A stretch of DNA of 64,000 nt from Parafrankia sp041008525 (GTDB lineage: Bacteria > Actinomycetota > Actinomycetes > Frankiales > Frankiaceae). Positions 27,006-35,339 of the stretch are shown here, one piece after another; within the stretch, counting starts at the first letter, position 1; each line of letters begins with the position of its first letter. The translations under genes were made by a program, and so were the position numbers. The DNA lies in contig NZ_JBFLUG010000002.1 in NCBI RefSeq assembly GCF_041008525.1, positions 1 to 64,000 on the forward strand. Direction: 5' to 3'. The notes beneath the pieces were generated by a model. It saw nothing but the letters and a program-made list of their open reading frames with translations. It did not search any database and was not told the DNA's origin.

Positions 27006-27951
27006 GCTGATCCAGGAAGTCCTCGACAGCCCGGGCCCGGTCCTCGGGTGCCGCGGCGACCGTCTGCTGCAACGTGATCAGGCCTTCGGTGGTGAGGGCC
27101 TGGGTGACGCGGGACAGGACGCCCTGTAGCTGGAGGTTCGCGACGTCCAGGCGGACGACGGGCAGGAGGTTGTTGGCCGGCAGCGCGTGCCGGTCGTCCT
27201 CGAGCACGACCAGCCGGTTGGCGGCGACCGCGGGATCCGAGCGGTAGACGAGCGCCACCTGCACCTTTCCGTCGAGCAGGGCACGGATCGTGCCGGGCCC
27301 GCCGTTGTCGAGGACCTCCGAGTGCCCGAAGCTGACGCCGTAGGTGTCGCGCAGCACCGGCAGGCAGGCGGACCACGCCGAGCAGCTCGCCGGCGCCCCG
27401 AAGGCCAGCGCGGGGCCGACCCCGGGGGCGGCCAGGTCGGACAGGGTGCCGAGGTGGTGCTCCTCCGCGGTCGCCGCCGTCACCGCGAACACCGGTGCCC
27501 GCCCGCCGGGCGCGGCCGGGTAGGCGATCAGGCGGCGCTGGGTCAGCGCCGGCATGAGGCCCTTCACCGTGACCACCTGGGCGGTCAGGGCGGGCGCCGT
27601 CTGCACCCCGCTGCCGGTCTGGCCCGCGAGGCCGGATCGCAGTTCGTCGAGATGATCCGGCGCGACGTCGACCGTCCCCTGCTCCAGCGCCCACATCAGC
27701 TGGTCTCGGGTCGGGAAGGAGCGCACCGTGGTCTGGTACCCGTGCCCGCCGAGCTCCCGCGCGTAGAGGTCGGCGACCAACGAGCTGTCGAGGGCACTGG
27801 TGGCGCCGACCGTGATCCGCGGACCGGCCGCGCCGTCGTCCGCACCGCCGCCGCCGGTCAGGCTGACGCCGACCAGTACCCCGACGGCGATGACGCACAG
27901 GACGGCCGCGGCGGAGGCGGCCAGCCGCGCCCGCCCGGTCGGAAGCCTCAC
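26989..27951 (-). CDS. OpuAC-like (glycine betaine/choline type) substrate-binding protein
   Basis: 320 residues with an N-terminal hydrophobic segment (about residues 10-32) and no clear lipobox, so it is secreted or membrane-anchored. RITVGATSALDSSLVADLYA, GTVDVAPDHLDELRSGL and VALVYRSDPAVAANRLVVLEDD follow the OsmF/ProX/OpuAC pattern. It overlaps the methyltransferase gene by 4 bases (ATGA) and the PglD-like gene by 17 bases. No permease or ATPase gene is in the window. The ligand might be a quaternary amine, or the fold may have been recruited for a glycan task. Confidence 0.75.
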   Translation of the reverse strand: MRLPTGRARLAASAAAVLCVIAVGVLVGVSLTGGGGADDGAAGPRITVGATSALDSSLVADLYARELGGHGYQTTVRSFPTRDQLMWALEQGTVDVAPDHLDELRSGLAGQTGSGVQTAPALTAQVVTVKGLMPALTQRRLIAYPAAPGGRAPVFAVTAATAEEHHLGTLSDLAAPGVGPALAFGAPASCSAWSACLPVLRDTYGVSFGHSEVLDNGGPGTIRALLDGKVQVALVYRSDPAVAANRLVVLEDDRHALPANNLLPVVRLDVANLQLQGVLSRVTQALTTEGLITLQQTVAAAPEDRARAVEDFLDQHVQAG

Positions 27952-28685
27952 CGAATGCCGCTCGCGGTGTCCGGTGAGGCTTCCGACCGGGCCCCGGGAC
28001 CGGGGGACGCGCTCGCCGCGGCCATGGCCGCGGTGCGGACCGCGATGACCGACTTGACCAGCGGGCCGCTCCGCTCGTCGATGATCTCGGAGTCGGGGAA
28101 GTAGGCGCGCAGCTCCGTCCGGCCGATCAGCTCGGTCGACATGGTCGCGCTCAGCGCGTCCTCGCGGTCCGGCGACTTCGTGTGCGCGAGCGGCCAGTGC
28201 TGGGCGACCGAGGCACGAGCCGAGACGGGCAGGAACTGGAATCCGGGGAACAGCCAGTGCGGCTCGAGGGGGAAGTAACGGTTCGGTGTCTGCACCCAGT
28301 GCAGCGGCGCCAGGCGCCGGGTGACGTCCGCGAACGCGAGCCGCTTCGCGTGCCCGCCGACATGCTCGATGACCGAGTTCGAGAAGACCAGGTCGAAGCG
28401 CCCGGTGAAGGTCTCCGCCGGCGGGTCGCAGGCGTCGCCCACGACGACCTCGATGCCAGGCGGGGCGGGCTCGGCCGGCTTCTCGAGGTTGATCACGACC
28501 ACGTGGACGGGTCGCCGCTCCAGCCGCTGCCAGAAGTCGACGGTGCCGCCCAGGTCGACGACCCGCATGTCATCGATGTCCGGGAAGTGCTCGCGCACGC
28601 GGTCCCATCGGCGGCCCCGGCTGCGCGCGCCGAGCGAGTTCGGCGACTCCACCATCAGCCGGCGCACGCTCCTGCCGACGCTCAT
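27948..28685 (-). CDS. SAM-dependent methyltransferase
   Basis: 245 residues, class I Rossmann methyltransferase (type 11). MRVVDLGGTVDFWQRL is the SAM-binding motif I region, VVVGDACDPP motif II, and FDLVFSNSVIEHVGGHAKRL the acceptor-loop motif. It overlaps the upstream GT by 4 bases and the downstream binding protein by 4 bases, so all are translated together. Likely methylates a sugar or lipid-linked glycan, but sequence alone does not reveal the acceptor. The C-terminus is Ala/Pro-rich. Confidence 0.82.
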   Translation of the reverse strand: MSVGRSVRRLMVESPNSLGARSRGRRWDRVREHFPDIDDMRVVDLGGTVDFWQRLERRPVHVVVINLEKPAEPAPPGIEVVVGDACDPPAETFTGRFDLVFSNSVIEHVGGHAKRLAFADVTRRLAPLHWVQTPNRYFPLEPHWLFPGFQFLPVSARASVAQHWPLAHTKSPDREDALSATMSTELIGRTELRAYFPDSEIIDERSGPLVKSVIAVRTAAMAAASASPGPGARSEASPDTASGIR

Positions 28686-30082
28686 GGGCGCAGCACCTGA
28701 CCGGCCGGGCTGCCGGCCGCCTCGACCGCCGGGTCGTCCGCCTGGTGGGTCGGAATCGGGATGCTCCGCGCGGGGACGTTGCCGGCGGGGACGTTGCCGG
28801 CGGCAGTGAGGCCGGCGGCAGTGAGGGCGGTCAGGCTGGCGGCACCGGTGACCACGGCGGCTCCCGCCGGCTCGGGGCGCGTGATGCCGTGCAGCCGGTC
28901 GTACACGCTGATGTAGGCGGCGGCCTGGGCGGCCCAGTCCAGCACGTCGACAGCGCGGCGGCGACCGCGCTCGCCCAGCTCACGGCGGCGCTCCGGGTCG
29001 TCCAGAAGGTCACAGACGGCGGTGGCGAAGGCGACCACCTCGCCTGATTCGACGTACACGGCCGAGTCTCCGGCCGAGACCCGCGTCTCGGCGAGATCGA
29101 AGGTCACGACTGGCAGCTGGTGCGCCATGTACTCCATTGTCTTGTTCATCGTCGAGATGTTGTTCAGCTCGTTGAACGGGTCCGGGCTGAGCCCGACGGA
29201 CGCCGTGGAGAGATAGTCCCGGATCATTTCCGGGTCGGCCCGGCCGGTGAACGTCACGTAGTCGTCGAGGTCCAGCTCGGTGCACAGCGCGCGGAGCTCC
29301 TCCAGGCAGTCGCCGAACCCGAGCAGCGCCGCGCTGACGTCGGTACGGCCGAGCTTGTGGACAATCACGTCCATGACGCGCAGCACTATGTCCACGCCGT
29401 CCTGGGGGCCCATGATGCCCAGATAGCAGACGAGGTGCTCGCGGCCGAGACGCAGCTCGGGGCGGGCGGGCCCGGGTTTCATCCGGGTCGTGTCGGGGCC
29501 GCTGCGCACCACCGTCGTGTTGTCCGGGGTGCGACGGCCGCGCTGCATCGCGATCTCGCGGTAGGACTCGTTCGTGGAGATCACGTGGTGTGCGGCGCGG
29601 TAGGTGACGCGCTCCAGGCCGAGCAGCGCCTTGAAGATCTTCGTCGACGGCTTCTCGAACCGGGCCAGGTAGATCTCCGGGCAGAGGTCGTGCTGGTCGT
29701 ACACGAACCGCGCGCCGACCAGCCGGCCGAGCAGGCCGAGCGGCGCGTAGGTGTCGGGCGGGTTGCAGGCCTGCACGACGGAGAACGGCCTGGTGGCGAA
29801 TATCCGGACGAACAGCAGGGCCGTCCGCAGCCAGCAGTAGACGAACTCGTTGATGTACCCCGCGAATCCGTTCGCCTGCGCCGGCGGACGGTATTTGTAG
29901 AGCCACACGCCGTCGAGCACTTCGCGGGACGGGTCCCCCGGGCCCTTGGGGCAGATCACCGAAACCTCGTACCCGGCCTTCACCAGGGCCTGGCACTCCA
30001 GCCAGACCCGACGGTCCAGCGGAACCGGCAGATTCTGGACAATAATTAGTACATGTTTGCGTGCCAGCGTTCCCAAAGCCAC
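28682..30082 (-). CDS. GT4-family glycosyltransferase
   Basis: About 466 residues, GT-B fold. HVLIIVQNLPVPLDRRVWLE is the N-terminal acceptor-side motif; FVYDQHDLCPEIY, CYLGIMGPQDGVDIVL and VGLSPDPFNELNNISTMNKTMEYMAHQLPVV (the donor-side region) are typical of WcaL/GT4 enzymes. First gene of the operon GT4, methyltransferase, OpuAC-like, PglD-like. GTG 30082 has GGGGGGAAGC just upstream and is preferred; ATG 30109 is also possible. The frame stays open to 30256 across a repeat array, which is unlikely to be coding. The Ala-rich C-terminus holds a short AGNVPAGNVPA repeat. Confidence 0.85.
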   Translation of the reverse strand: MALGTLARKHVLIIVQNLPVPLDRRVWLECQALVKAGYEVSVICPKGPGDPSREVLDGVWLYKYRPPAQANGFAGYINEFVYCWLRTALLFVRIFATRPFSVVQACNPPDTYAPLGLLGRLVGARFVYDQHDLCPEIYLARFEKPSTKIFKALLGLERVTYRAAHHVISTNESYREIAMQRGRRTPDNTTVVRSGPDTTRMKPGPARPELRLGREHLVCYLGIMGPQDGVDIVLRVMDVIVHKLGRTDVSAALLGFGDCLEELRALCTELDLDDYVTFTGRADPEMIRDYLSTASVGLSPDPFNELNNISTMNKTMEYMAHQLPVVTFDLAETRVSAGDSAVYVESGEVVAFATAVCDLLDDPERRRELGERGRRRAVDVLDWAAQAAAYISVYDRLHGITRPEPAGAAVVTGAASLTALTAAGLTAAGNVPAGNVPARSIPIPTHQADDPAVEAAGSPAGQVLRP

Positions 30083-30158
30083 TGCTTCCCCCCAACGCGG
30101 CGGCACCATGGAACTCGGTTGTGTACAGTTTTTGGACCAGCGAATTATGTACCCGTGT

Positions 30159-30300
30159 CGACCGGTGCCTCTGCGCCGACTGGTATTTTGTGGCCGACCG
30201 GTTCTTTGTGTCGACCGTTGCTCTGCCGACCGGTACCTCATGCTGACTGGTACCACTGTCGACCAGCACCTCAGTCAACCGCTTCTCCGACCGGAGGTCG
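30159..30300. repeat. Degenerate 15-18 bp tandem array in divergent promoter region (array A)
   Basis: About nine units begin with CGAC(C/T)GG or close variants at 30159, 30177, 30195, 30212, 30227, 30244, 30260, 30276 and 30288. Several contain the palindrome ACCGGT or a near-match. The array fills much of the 459-bp gap between the GT4 operon (minus) and the GT2-GT4 fusion (plus). The surrounding sequence is less GC-rich than the genes. Best read as multiple protein-binding sites or a structured leader; no ORF is credible across it. Confidence 0.7.
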
Positions 30301-30390
30301 GCACGATCTCAGGGTCTGATCTCTCAGGTGCACAGCCTCGCGGCGGTACGGCCTCGCACGTGCACGATCTCATCCGAAGCATGATCAAGG
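30301..30390. repeat. GATCTC-motif copies next to array A
   Basis: GCACGATCTC occurs at 30301-30310 and 30362-30371, with GATCTCTCAGG at 30318-30328 and GCATGATCAAGG near 30379. The GCAYGATCTC core recurs in the divergent regions at 38.66 and 56.4 kb. Located 150-240 bases before the GT2-GT4 start codon, this is a candidate shared operator. Confidence 0.5.
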
Positions 30391-30541
30391 TGCCGGATCA
30401 CCCAGTTTAGGGCATCCGGCGGATGACGATAGCGGACGGCCCCCTTGGGGGCAAGCACGTCCATAGCCGTACTATGTCCCGGGCGCGGCTTGCCGTTCGG
30501 CGCCCGACCAGCAGCCTTCGGCGGCTATAGGGGGGACGACC

Positions 30542-32854
30542 GTGGGTGTTAGCGAGGTAAGTCCGGCCGGGTCAGACGAGGCGGGTGGGGCGGGGCCACC
30601 CGATGTCTCCATCGTCATCGTTACCTTCAACAGCGCTTCCGTACTCGCTGAATGCATGTCTGCCTTGCCTGCGGCAAGCGACCGAGTACGCATCGAGACG
30701 CTTGTCGTCGACAACGCGTCGCAGGATGCGACGCTGGAAGTCGCGCGTGCGGCGGGTGACGGCATCCGTGTCCTGTCGACCGGTGCGAACGTCGGCTACG
30801 CGGCCGCAATCAACCGCGGCATGCAGGCAGTATCCCCGGCGGCACGGGCCGTGCTCATCCTGAATCCCGACATCCGCCTGCGCCCCGGTGCCGTCGCGGC
30901 CATGCTGGACGTCCTGGCGACGCCCGGCACCGGTGTGGTCGCGCCCCGGCTGCTGGACGCCGACGGGGCGCTGGCGCACTCGTTGCGCCGGGAGCCGTCC
31001 ATCGCCCGGGCCTGGGGCGAGGCGGTCCTGGGGGGCCGTGCCGGCCGGTGGCCGGTGCTGGGCGAGGTGGTCACCTCGCCGCGGTCCTACGCCGTGCAGA
31101 CCGTCGCCGACTGGGCGACGGGGGCCGCGCTGCTGGTCTCCCGGGCGTGCGCGGCGGCTGTGGGGGAGTGGGACGAGTCGTACTTCCTCTACTCGGAGGA
31201 GACGGATTTCCTGCTGCGGGCCCGTGATGCCGGGTTCGCGCTGCGGTACGCACCCGACGCGGTCGGCGTGCATCTCGGTGGCGAGTCGGGCACCGCTCCG
31301 GCGCTGTGGACACTGCTCATGGCCAACCGGCTGCGGCTCTACCGGGCGCGGCACGGCGCTGGGGCGAGTGTGGCGTTCACGGCCGGGATCCTCGCCGGCG
31401 AGCTGGCACGCGCCGCTGCCGGGCGCCCGACGAGCAGGGCGGCGGTGGCCGGCCTGCTGACCTCCAGCCAGCAGCGTCTCGCAACGCGGGCCGGCGGCCG
31501 TCTCCCCGCCCGCGGGCGGGGAGCTTCCCTCCTGGCCGGGCTGGCTGATCGTGTCCCGGCTGTGATCCCGGTGCCCGCGAGGGCTTCCGGCGGCGGCTCC
31601 GCCGGGGGATCCGCCGGCATCCGTGGCGCACGCGCCCGGAAATCCCCGGGCCTGCCCACCGGTACCGACGAGCGGCCGATCGTGTGCTTCTCCGGTCAGG
31701 ACTGGTGGTATCACAACCGGGCTCATTCGGACTTCCAGCTGATGACCAGGATCGCCGAGCGGCGCCCGGTCCTGTTCGTCAACAGCCTGGCGGTGCGGAT
31801 GCCGCTGCCGGGCCGCAGCACCCAACCGCTGCGACGCATCGTGCGTAAGGCGAAAAGTATTTCCCGCGGAGTGCGGACTCCACGCGAGGATCTGCCGGAT
31901 TTTCACGTTCTCTCGCCGGTTCTGCTGCCCTTCTACGGCAGCGCCACGGGGCGCGCTGTGAATGCCTGGCTGGTTCGCCGGCAGGTCGCCGCGGTGGCCC
32001 GCCGGCTCGGCATGCGGGTACCGGTCTATTTCGTGACGATGCCGACGGCCTGGGACGCGGTCCGGCCGCTGGCCCGAGCCGGGCTTCTTTACAACAGGTC
32101 GGACAAGCATTCCGAGTTTACCGAGAGTAACGGTGAGGTCGTGGCTGCGCTGGAGGACGAGCTCCTGCGGCACAGTGACAGCGTCCTGTATGTCAGTCAC
32201 GAACTCATGGCTCGGGACACCGCCGATGTGGGGGATCGCGCCCACTTCCTCGGGCACGGGGTGGACCTCGGCCATTTCGACGCCGCGACGGCGGTGCCCG
32301 CGCCCGCCGACATCGCGGGTGTTCCCGGCCCTCGGATCGGTTTCTTCGGCGCGCTCGACGACTACACCGTCGACTTCGACCTGCTGGAGCGGGTGGCCGC
32401 CGAGATCCCGAACGCGAGCCTGGTCCTGATCGGTGACGCGACCTGTTCGATGCGCCGCTTCGAGGCCTATCCGAATGTCCACTGGCTGGGCTTCCGCCCC
32501 TACGAGACGATTCCGTCCTACGGCGCGGCCTTCGACGTCGGCATCATGCCCTGGCTGCGCAACGAGTGGATCCGGTTCTGCAACCCGATCAAGCTGAAGG
32601 AGTACCTGGCGCTGGGGCTGCCGGTGGTGACCACGGACTATCCGCAGATCGCCGGTGACCGCGGCGTGGTGCGGGTCGCCACCAGCGCCGAGGAGTTCGT
32701 CGACCATGTGCGTGCGGCGATCGCCGACGGCGGTCCCGGCGACCCGGTGAGCCGGCGCCGGCACGTGGAGCGTGACTCCTGGGACGCCCGGTCCGACGAG
32801 CTCCTGGAGCTCATCGACAAGATCGCCGCCGGCAACGCGGGCGGGGTCCGCTGA
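30542..32854 (+). CDS. Bifunctional GT2-GT4 glycosyltransferase fusion
   Basis: 770 residues. Residues ~20-280 form a GT2 domain of the rhamnosyltransferase type (DVSIVIVTFNSASVLAECM, NVGYAAAINRGM, LILNPDIRLRPGAV, SEETDFLLRARDAGF). After a basic Ala/Gly linker, residues ~380-765 form a GT-B (GT4-like) domain (CFSGQDWWYHNRAHSDFQLM, GHGVDLGHFDAATAVP, KLKEYLALGLPVVTTDYP). Two sugars are probably added in sequence by one polypeptide. GTG 30542 follows GGGGGGACGACC; transcription probably starts in the array A region. The stop overlaps the next start as TGATG, so it is coupled to the amidotransferase. Confidence 0.85.
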   Translation: MGVSEVSPAGSDEAGGAGPPDVSIVIVTFNSASVLAECMSALPAASDRVRIETLVVDNASQDATLEVARAAGDGIRVLSTGANVGYAAAINRGMQAVSPAARAVLILNPDIRLRPGAVAAMLDVLATPGTGVVAPRLLDADGALAHSLRREPSIARAWGEAVLGGRAGRWPVLGEVVTSPRSYAVQTVADWATGAALLVSRACAAAVGEWDESYFLYSEETDFLLRARDAGFALRYAPDAVGVHLGGESGTAPALWTLLMANRLRLYRARHGAGASVAFTAGILAGELARAAAGRPTSRAAVAGLLTSSQQRLATRAGGRLPARGRGASLLAGLADRVPAVIPVPARASGGGSAGGSAGIRGARARKSPGLPTGTDERPIVCFSGQDWWYHNRAHSDFQLMTRIAERRPVLFVNSLAVRMPLPGRSTQPLRRIVRKAKSISRGVRTPREDLPDFHVLSPVLLPFYGSATGRAVNAWLVRRQVAAVARRLGMRVPVYFVTMPTAWDAVRPLARAGLLYNRSDKHSEFTESNGEVVAALEDELLRHSDSVLYVSHELMARDTADVGDRAHFLGHGVDLGHFDAATAVPAPADIAGVPGPRIGFFGALDDYTVDFDLLERVAAEIPNASLVLIGDATCSMRRFEAYPNVHWLGFRPYETIPSYGAAFDVGIMPWLRNEWIRFCNPIKLKEYLALGLPVVTTDYPQIAGDRGVVRVATSAEEFVDHVRAAIADGGPGDPVSRRRHVERDSWDARSDELLELIDKIAAGNAGGVR

Positions 32855-34743
32855 TGTGCGGCATCGCGGGCATCGTCCGTTTCACCGGCGAGCCGGTCGA
32901 GCCGGAGCTGCTGGCCACGATGACCGGCCTGCTCACCCACCGCGGGCCGGACGCGGAGGGCTTCTGGGCCGACGGGCCGGTCGGTTTCGGGCACCGGCGG
33001 CTGTCGATCATCGACCTCGGGGGCAGCGCACAGCCGATGGCCGCCGTCGGCGACCGGCACCACATCTGCTTCAACGGCGAGATCTTCAACTACCGGCAGC
33101 TGCGCGAGCAGATGTCGTATCCCTTCCGGACCGGCGGTGACACCGAGGTCGCTCTCGCGATGTTCGCCACCCGGGGGGTCGAGGGGCTGCAGCGCCTCAT
33201 CGGTCAGTTCGCCTTCGCCGTCCACGACGCCCAGACCGGTCAGCTGACCCTGGTCCGCGACCGGGTGGGCGTGCTGCCGCTCTACTACCACTTCGACGCC
33301 ACCCAGCTGGTGTTCGCCTCCGAGATCAAGGCGATCCTGCCGGCGCTGCGCCGGCCGCCGAGCGTCGACCACCGCTCGGTCGCCGACTACCTGGCCGGCC
33401 GCTCCGTGCCGGCTCCCGGCACGCTGTTCGAAGGCATCCGCAAGCTCCTTCCGGGCCACGTGCTCACCGCCAGCCGGGCCGGGCGGGTTCTGATCGACCG
33501 GTACTGGTCGCCCCCGCCGCTGTCCGAGGTGCGGCCGGTGGATCCCGCCCGCGCGGTCGACATGGTCGACGCCGCCCTGCAGCGGGCGGTGCAGCGGGCC
33601 ACGGTCGCCGACACCCCGGTGGGCTCCTACCTTTCCGGCGGTGTCGACTCCAGCCTGGTCGCCGCGCTGATGACCCGGCAGACCGACGAACCCGTCCACA
33701 CCTTCTCGGTGGGTTTCGGCCCGGGCCCGCATGACGAGCTGCCGATGGCCCGCCTGGTCAGCTCCCGGCTCGGCACCCGGCACCACGAGCTCGAGGTCAC
33801 GCCGAACGACTTCGCCGACCTGTGGCCGGCGCTCACCTGGCACCGGGACGCACCGGTCTCGGAGCCCGCGGACATCGCCGTGCACCGGCTCGCGCAGCTC
33901 GCCCGGGAGGAGGTGCGCGTCGTCCTGTCCGGGGAGGGCGCCGACGAGCTGTTCGGGGGTTACCCCAAGTACCGCCTGGCCGCGCTGACCTCGCGGATCG
34001 GCGTCGTACCGGCCTGGCTGCGCGGCCCGGTGTTCGACCAGGCGCAGCGGACGCTGCCGGTGGGCGCGCACCGCCTGCGGATCGCGCTGCGGGCGCTGGG
34101 GGAGACGGACGAGCGGGCCCGTCGCGACGGGTGGTTCGCCCCGTTCACCGAGCGCGAGCGGCGTCGCCTGCTCGGCGTCGCCAGAGGTGAGCCAGGCCGC
34201 CTGCAGCCCGCCGCCGAGAACGACCCGCTGCGCGGCATGCTCGAGACGGACCTGCTCGGCTGGTTGCCGGACAATCTGCTGGAGCGCGGCGACCGGATGA
34301 CGATGGCCGCCTCGGTCGAGATGCGCCCGCCGCTGCTCGACCACGAGCTCGTCGAGCTGGCGTTCCGGCTCCCCTCGACGGTCAAGGTGCGGGACGGCCG
34401 CGGCAAGTGGGTGCTCAAGGAGGTGGCCCGCCGTTACCTCCCGGCCGAGATCGTGGACCGGCCCAAGGTCGGCTTCAAGGTGCCGCTGAGCGACTGGTTC
34501 CGCGGTGACCTCTCGACCCTCGCCGGGGACATGCTGACCGGCCGCGACTCCTTCGTCGGCGAGCTGCTCGGGACGTCTGCCGTCCGGGCGCTGCTGGCCT
34601 CCCACGCGCAGGGCCGCCGCAACGAGGAGATCCGGATCTGGACGCTGCTGTGCCTCGAGGTGTGGCACGAGGTCTTCTTCCGCCGGCAGACCCATGCCCG
34701 TCCGGCAGGACCCGCGGGCGCCCTGGGAGTCGTACCCGGCTGA
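32854..34743 (+). CDS. asnB: AsnB-type glutamine amidotransferase (class II)
   Basis: 629 residues. Cys2 of MCGIAGIVRF is the glutaminase nucleophile; HRGPDAEGFW and FNGEIFNYRQLR complete that domain (about residues 1-210). The synthetase half has the ATP-binding loop SGGVDSSLVAAL and later LSGEGADELFGGYPKYR and RMTMAASVEMRPPLLDHELVE. The family makes asparagine, but close relatives in O-antigen loci (WbpS, WbmE) amidate sugar uronic acids. Translational coupling to a GT fusion and the uronic-acid operon at 51-56 kb favour the latter role. Cytoplasmic. Confidence 0.88.
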   Translation: MCGIAGIVRFTGEPVEPELLATMTGLLTHRGPDAEGFWADGPVGFGHRRLSIIDLGGSAQPMAAVGDRHHICFNGEIFNYRQLREQMSYPFRTGGDTEVALAMFATRGVEGLQRLIGQFAFAVHDAQTGQLTLVRDRVGVLPLYYHFDATQLVFASEIKAILPALRRPPSVDHRSVADYLAGRSVPAPGTLFEGIRKLLPGHVLTASRAGRVLIDRYWSPPPLSEVRPVDPARAVDMVDAALQRAVQRATVADTPVGSYLSGGVDSSLVAALMTRQTDEPVHTFSVGFGPGPHDELPMARLVSSRLGTRHHELEVTPNDFADLWPALTWHRDAPVSEPADIAVHRLAQLAREEVRVVLSGEGADELFGGYPKYRLAALTSRIGVVPAWLRGPVFDQAQRTLPVGAHRLRIALRALGETDERARRDGWFAPFTERERRRLLGVARGEPGRLQPAAENDPLRGMLETDLLGWLPDNLLERGDRMTMAASVEMRPPLLDHELVELAFRLPSTVKVRDGRGKWVLKEVARRYLPAEIVDRPKVGFKVPLSDWFRGDLSTLAGDMLTGRDSFVGELLGTSAVRALLASHAQGRRNEEIRIWTLLCLEVWHEVFFRRQTHARPAGPAGALGVVPG

Positions 34744-34778
34744 CCCTGTACCCGGCTGCTGCCCGCCTGCCCGCCTGG

Positions 34779-35339
34779 TCAGGCAGCAGGCCGGGGCGGC
34801 AGGTCCCGGACCCGGCGGGCGGGGATGCCGGCGTAGACCCCGTCCGCCGCGCAGTCGGCGGTGACCACGGCGCCAGCCGCGATGACGCACCCGTCGTGGA
34901 CTGTCACGCCGGGCATGATCGTGGCGCGGGCACCGATCCAGCAGCCGTCACCGATCACGATCGGTCGGCCGGTCAGCGCACCGGCCCGCGACCGGCCGGT
35001 CCCGGGCCGGTGGGTGCTGGTACACAGCAGCACCTGCATGCCCAGGTGACAGTCCGCCCCGATCGTGATGTCCGCGAACGAGTCGAAGAAGCACCCGTGG
35101 TTGACGTACGTCCGGGGCCCGATCGAGACGTTGCGCCCCCCGAACCAGCAGCCCGCGGAGATCGCGGAGTCCGTCACCCGCATGCCTGTGCGCGCCAGCA
35201 GCTGCGCCCGCAGCGGCCGGGGGGTCACCTGCGCTGCCAGCGCGCCGTTCAGGACGACGTCGCGGACCAGGTCCCGGGCGGCCTGACGGGCCCGGACCAC
35301 ACGAGAGGGCACGAGCCCCGTCCCCGTCGCAGTGGTCAT
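34779..35339 (-). CDS. Hexapeptide-repeat O-acetyltransferase (maltose/WcaF-type)
   Basis: 186 residues of left-handed beta-helix: SAGCWFGGRNVSIGPRTYVN, DITIGADCHLGMQVLL, PIVIGDGCWIGARATIMPGV, CVIAAGAVVTADC, and the C-terminal cap VYAGIPARRVRDLP. The catalytic-type His lies in YVNHGCFFDSF or CTSTHRP. Transfers acetyl from acetyl-CoA to a sugar. Overlaps the O-antigen ligase gene by 4 bases (ATGA) as the last gene of that operon, so probably acetylates the polysaccharide or a precursor. Confidence 0.82.
   Translation of the reverse strand: MTTATGTGLVPSRVVRARQAARDLVRDVVLNGALAAQVTPRPLRAQLLARTGMRVTDSAISAGCWFGGRNVSIGPRTYVNHGCFFDSFADITIGADCHLGMQVLLCTSTHRPGTGRSRAGALTGRPIVIGDGCWIGARATIMPGVTVHDGCVIAAGAVVTADCAADGVYAGIPARRVRDLPPRPAA

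Noticed and set aside
30083..30256. N-terminal extension of the GT4 protein through array A
   Set aside because: The region is a tandem repeat with poor coding character; a ribosome site precedes GTG 30082.
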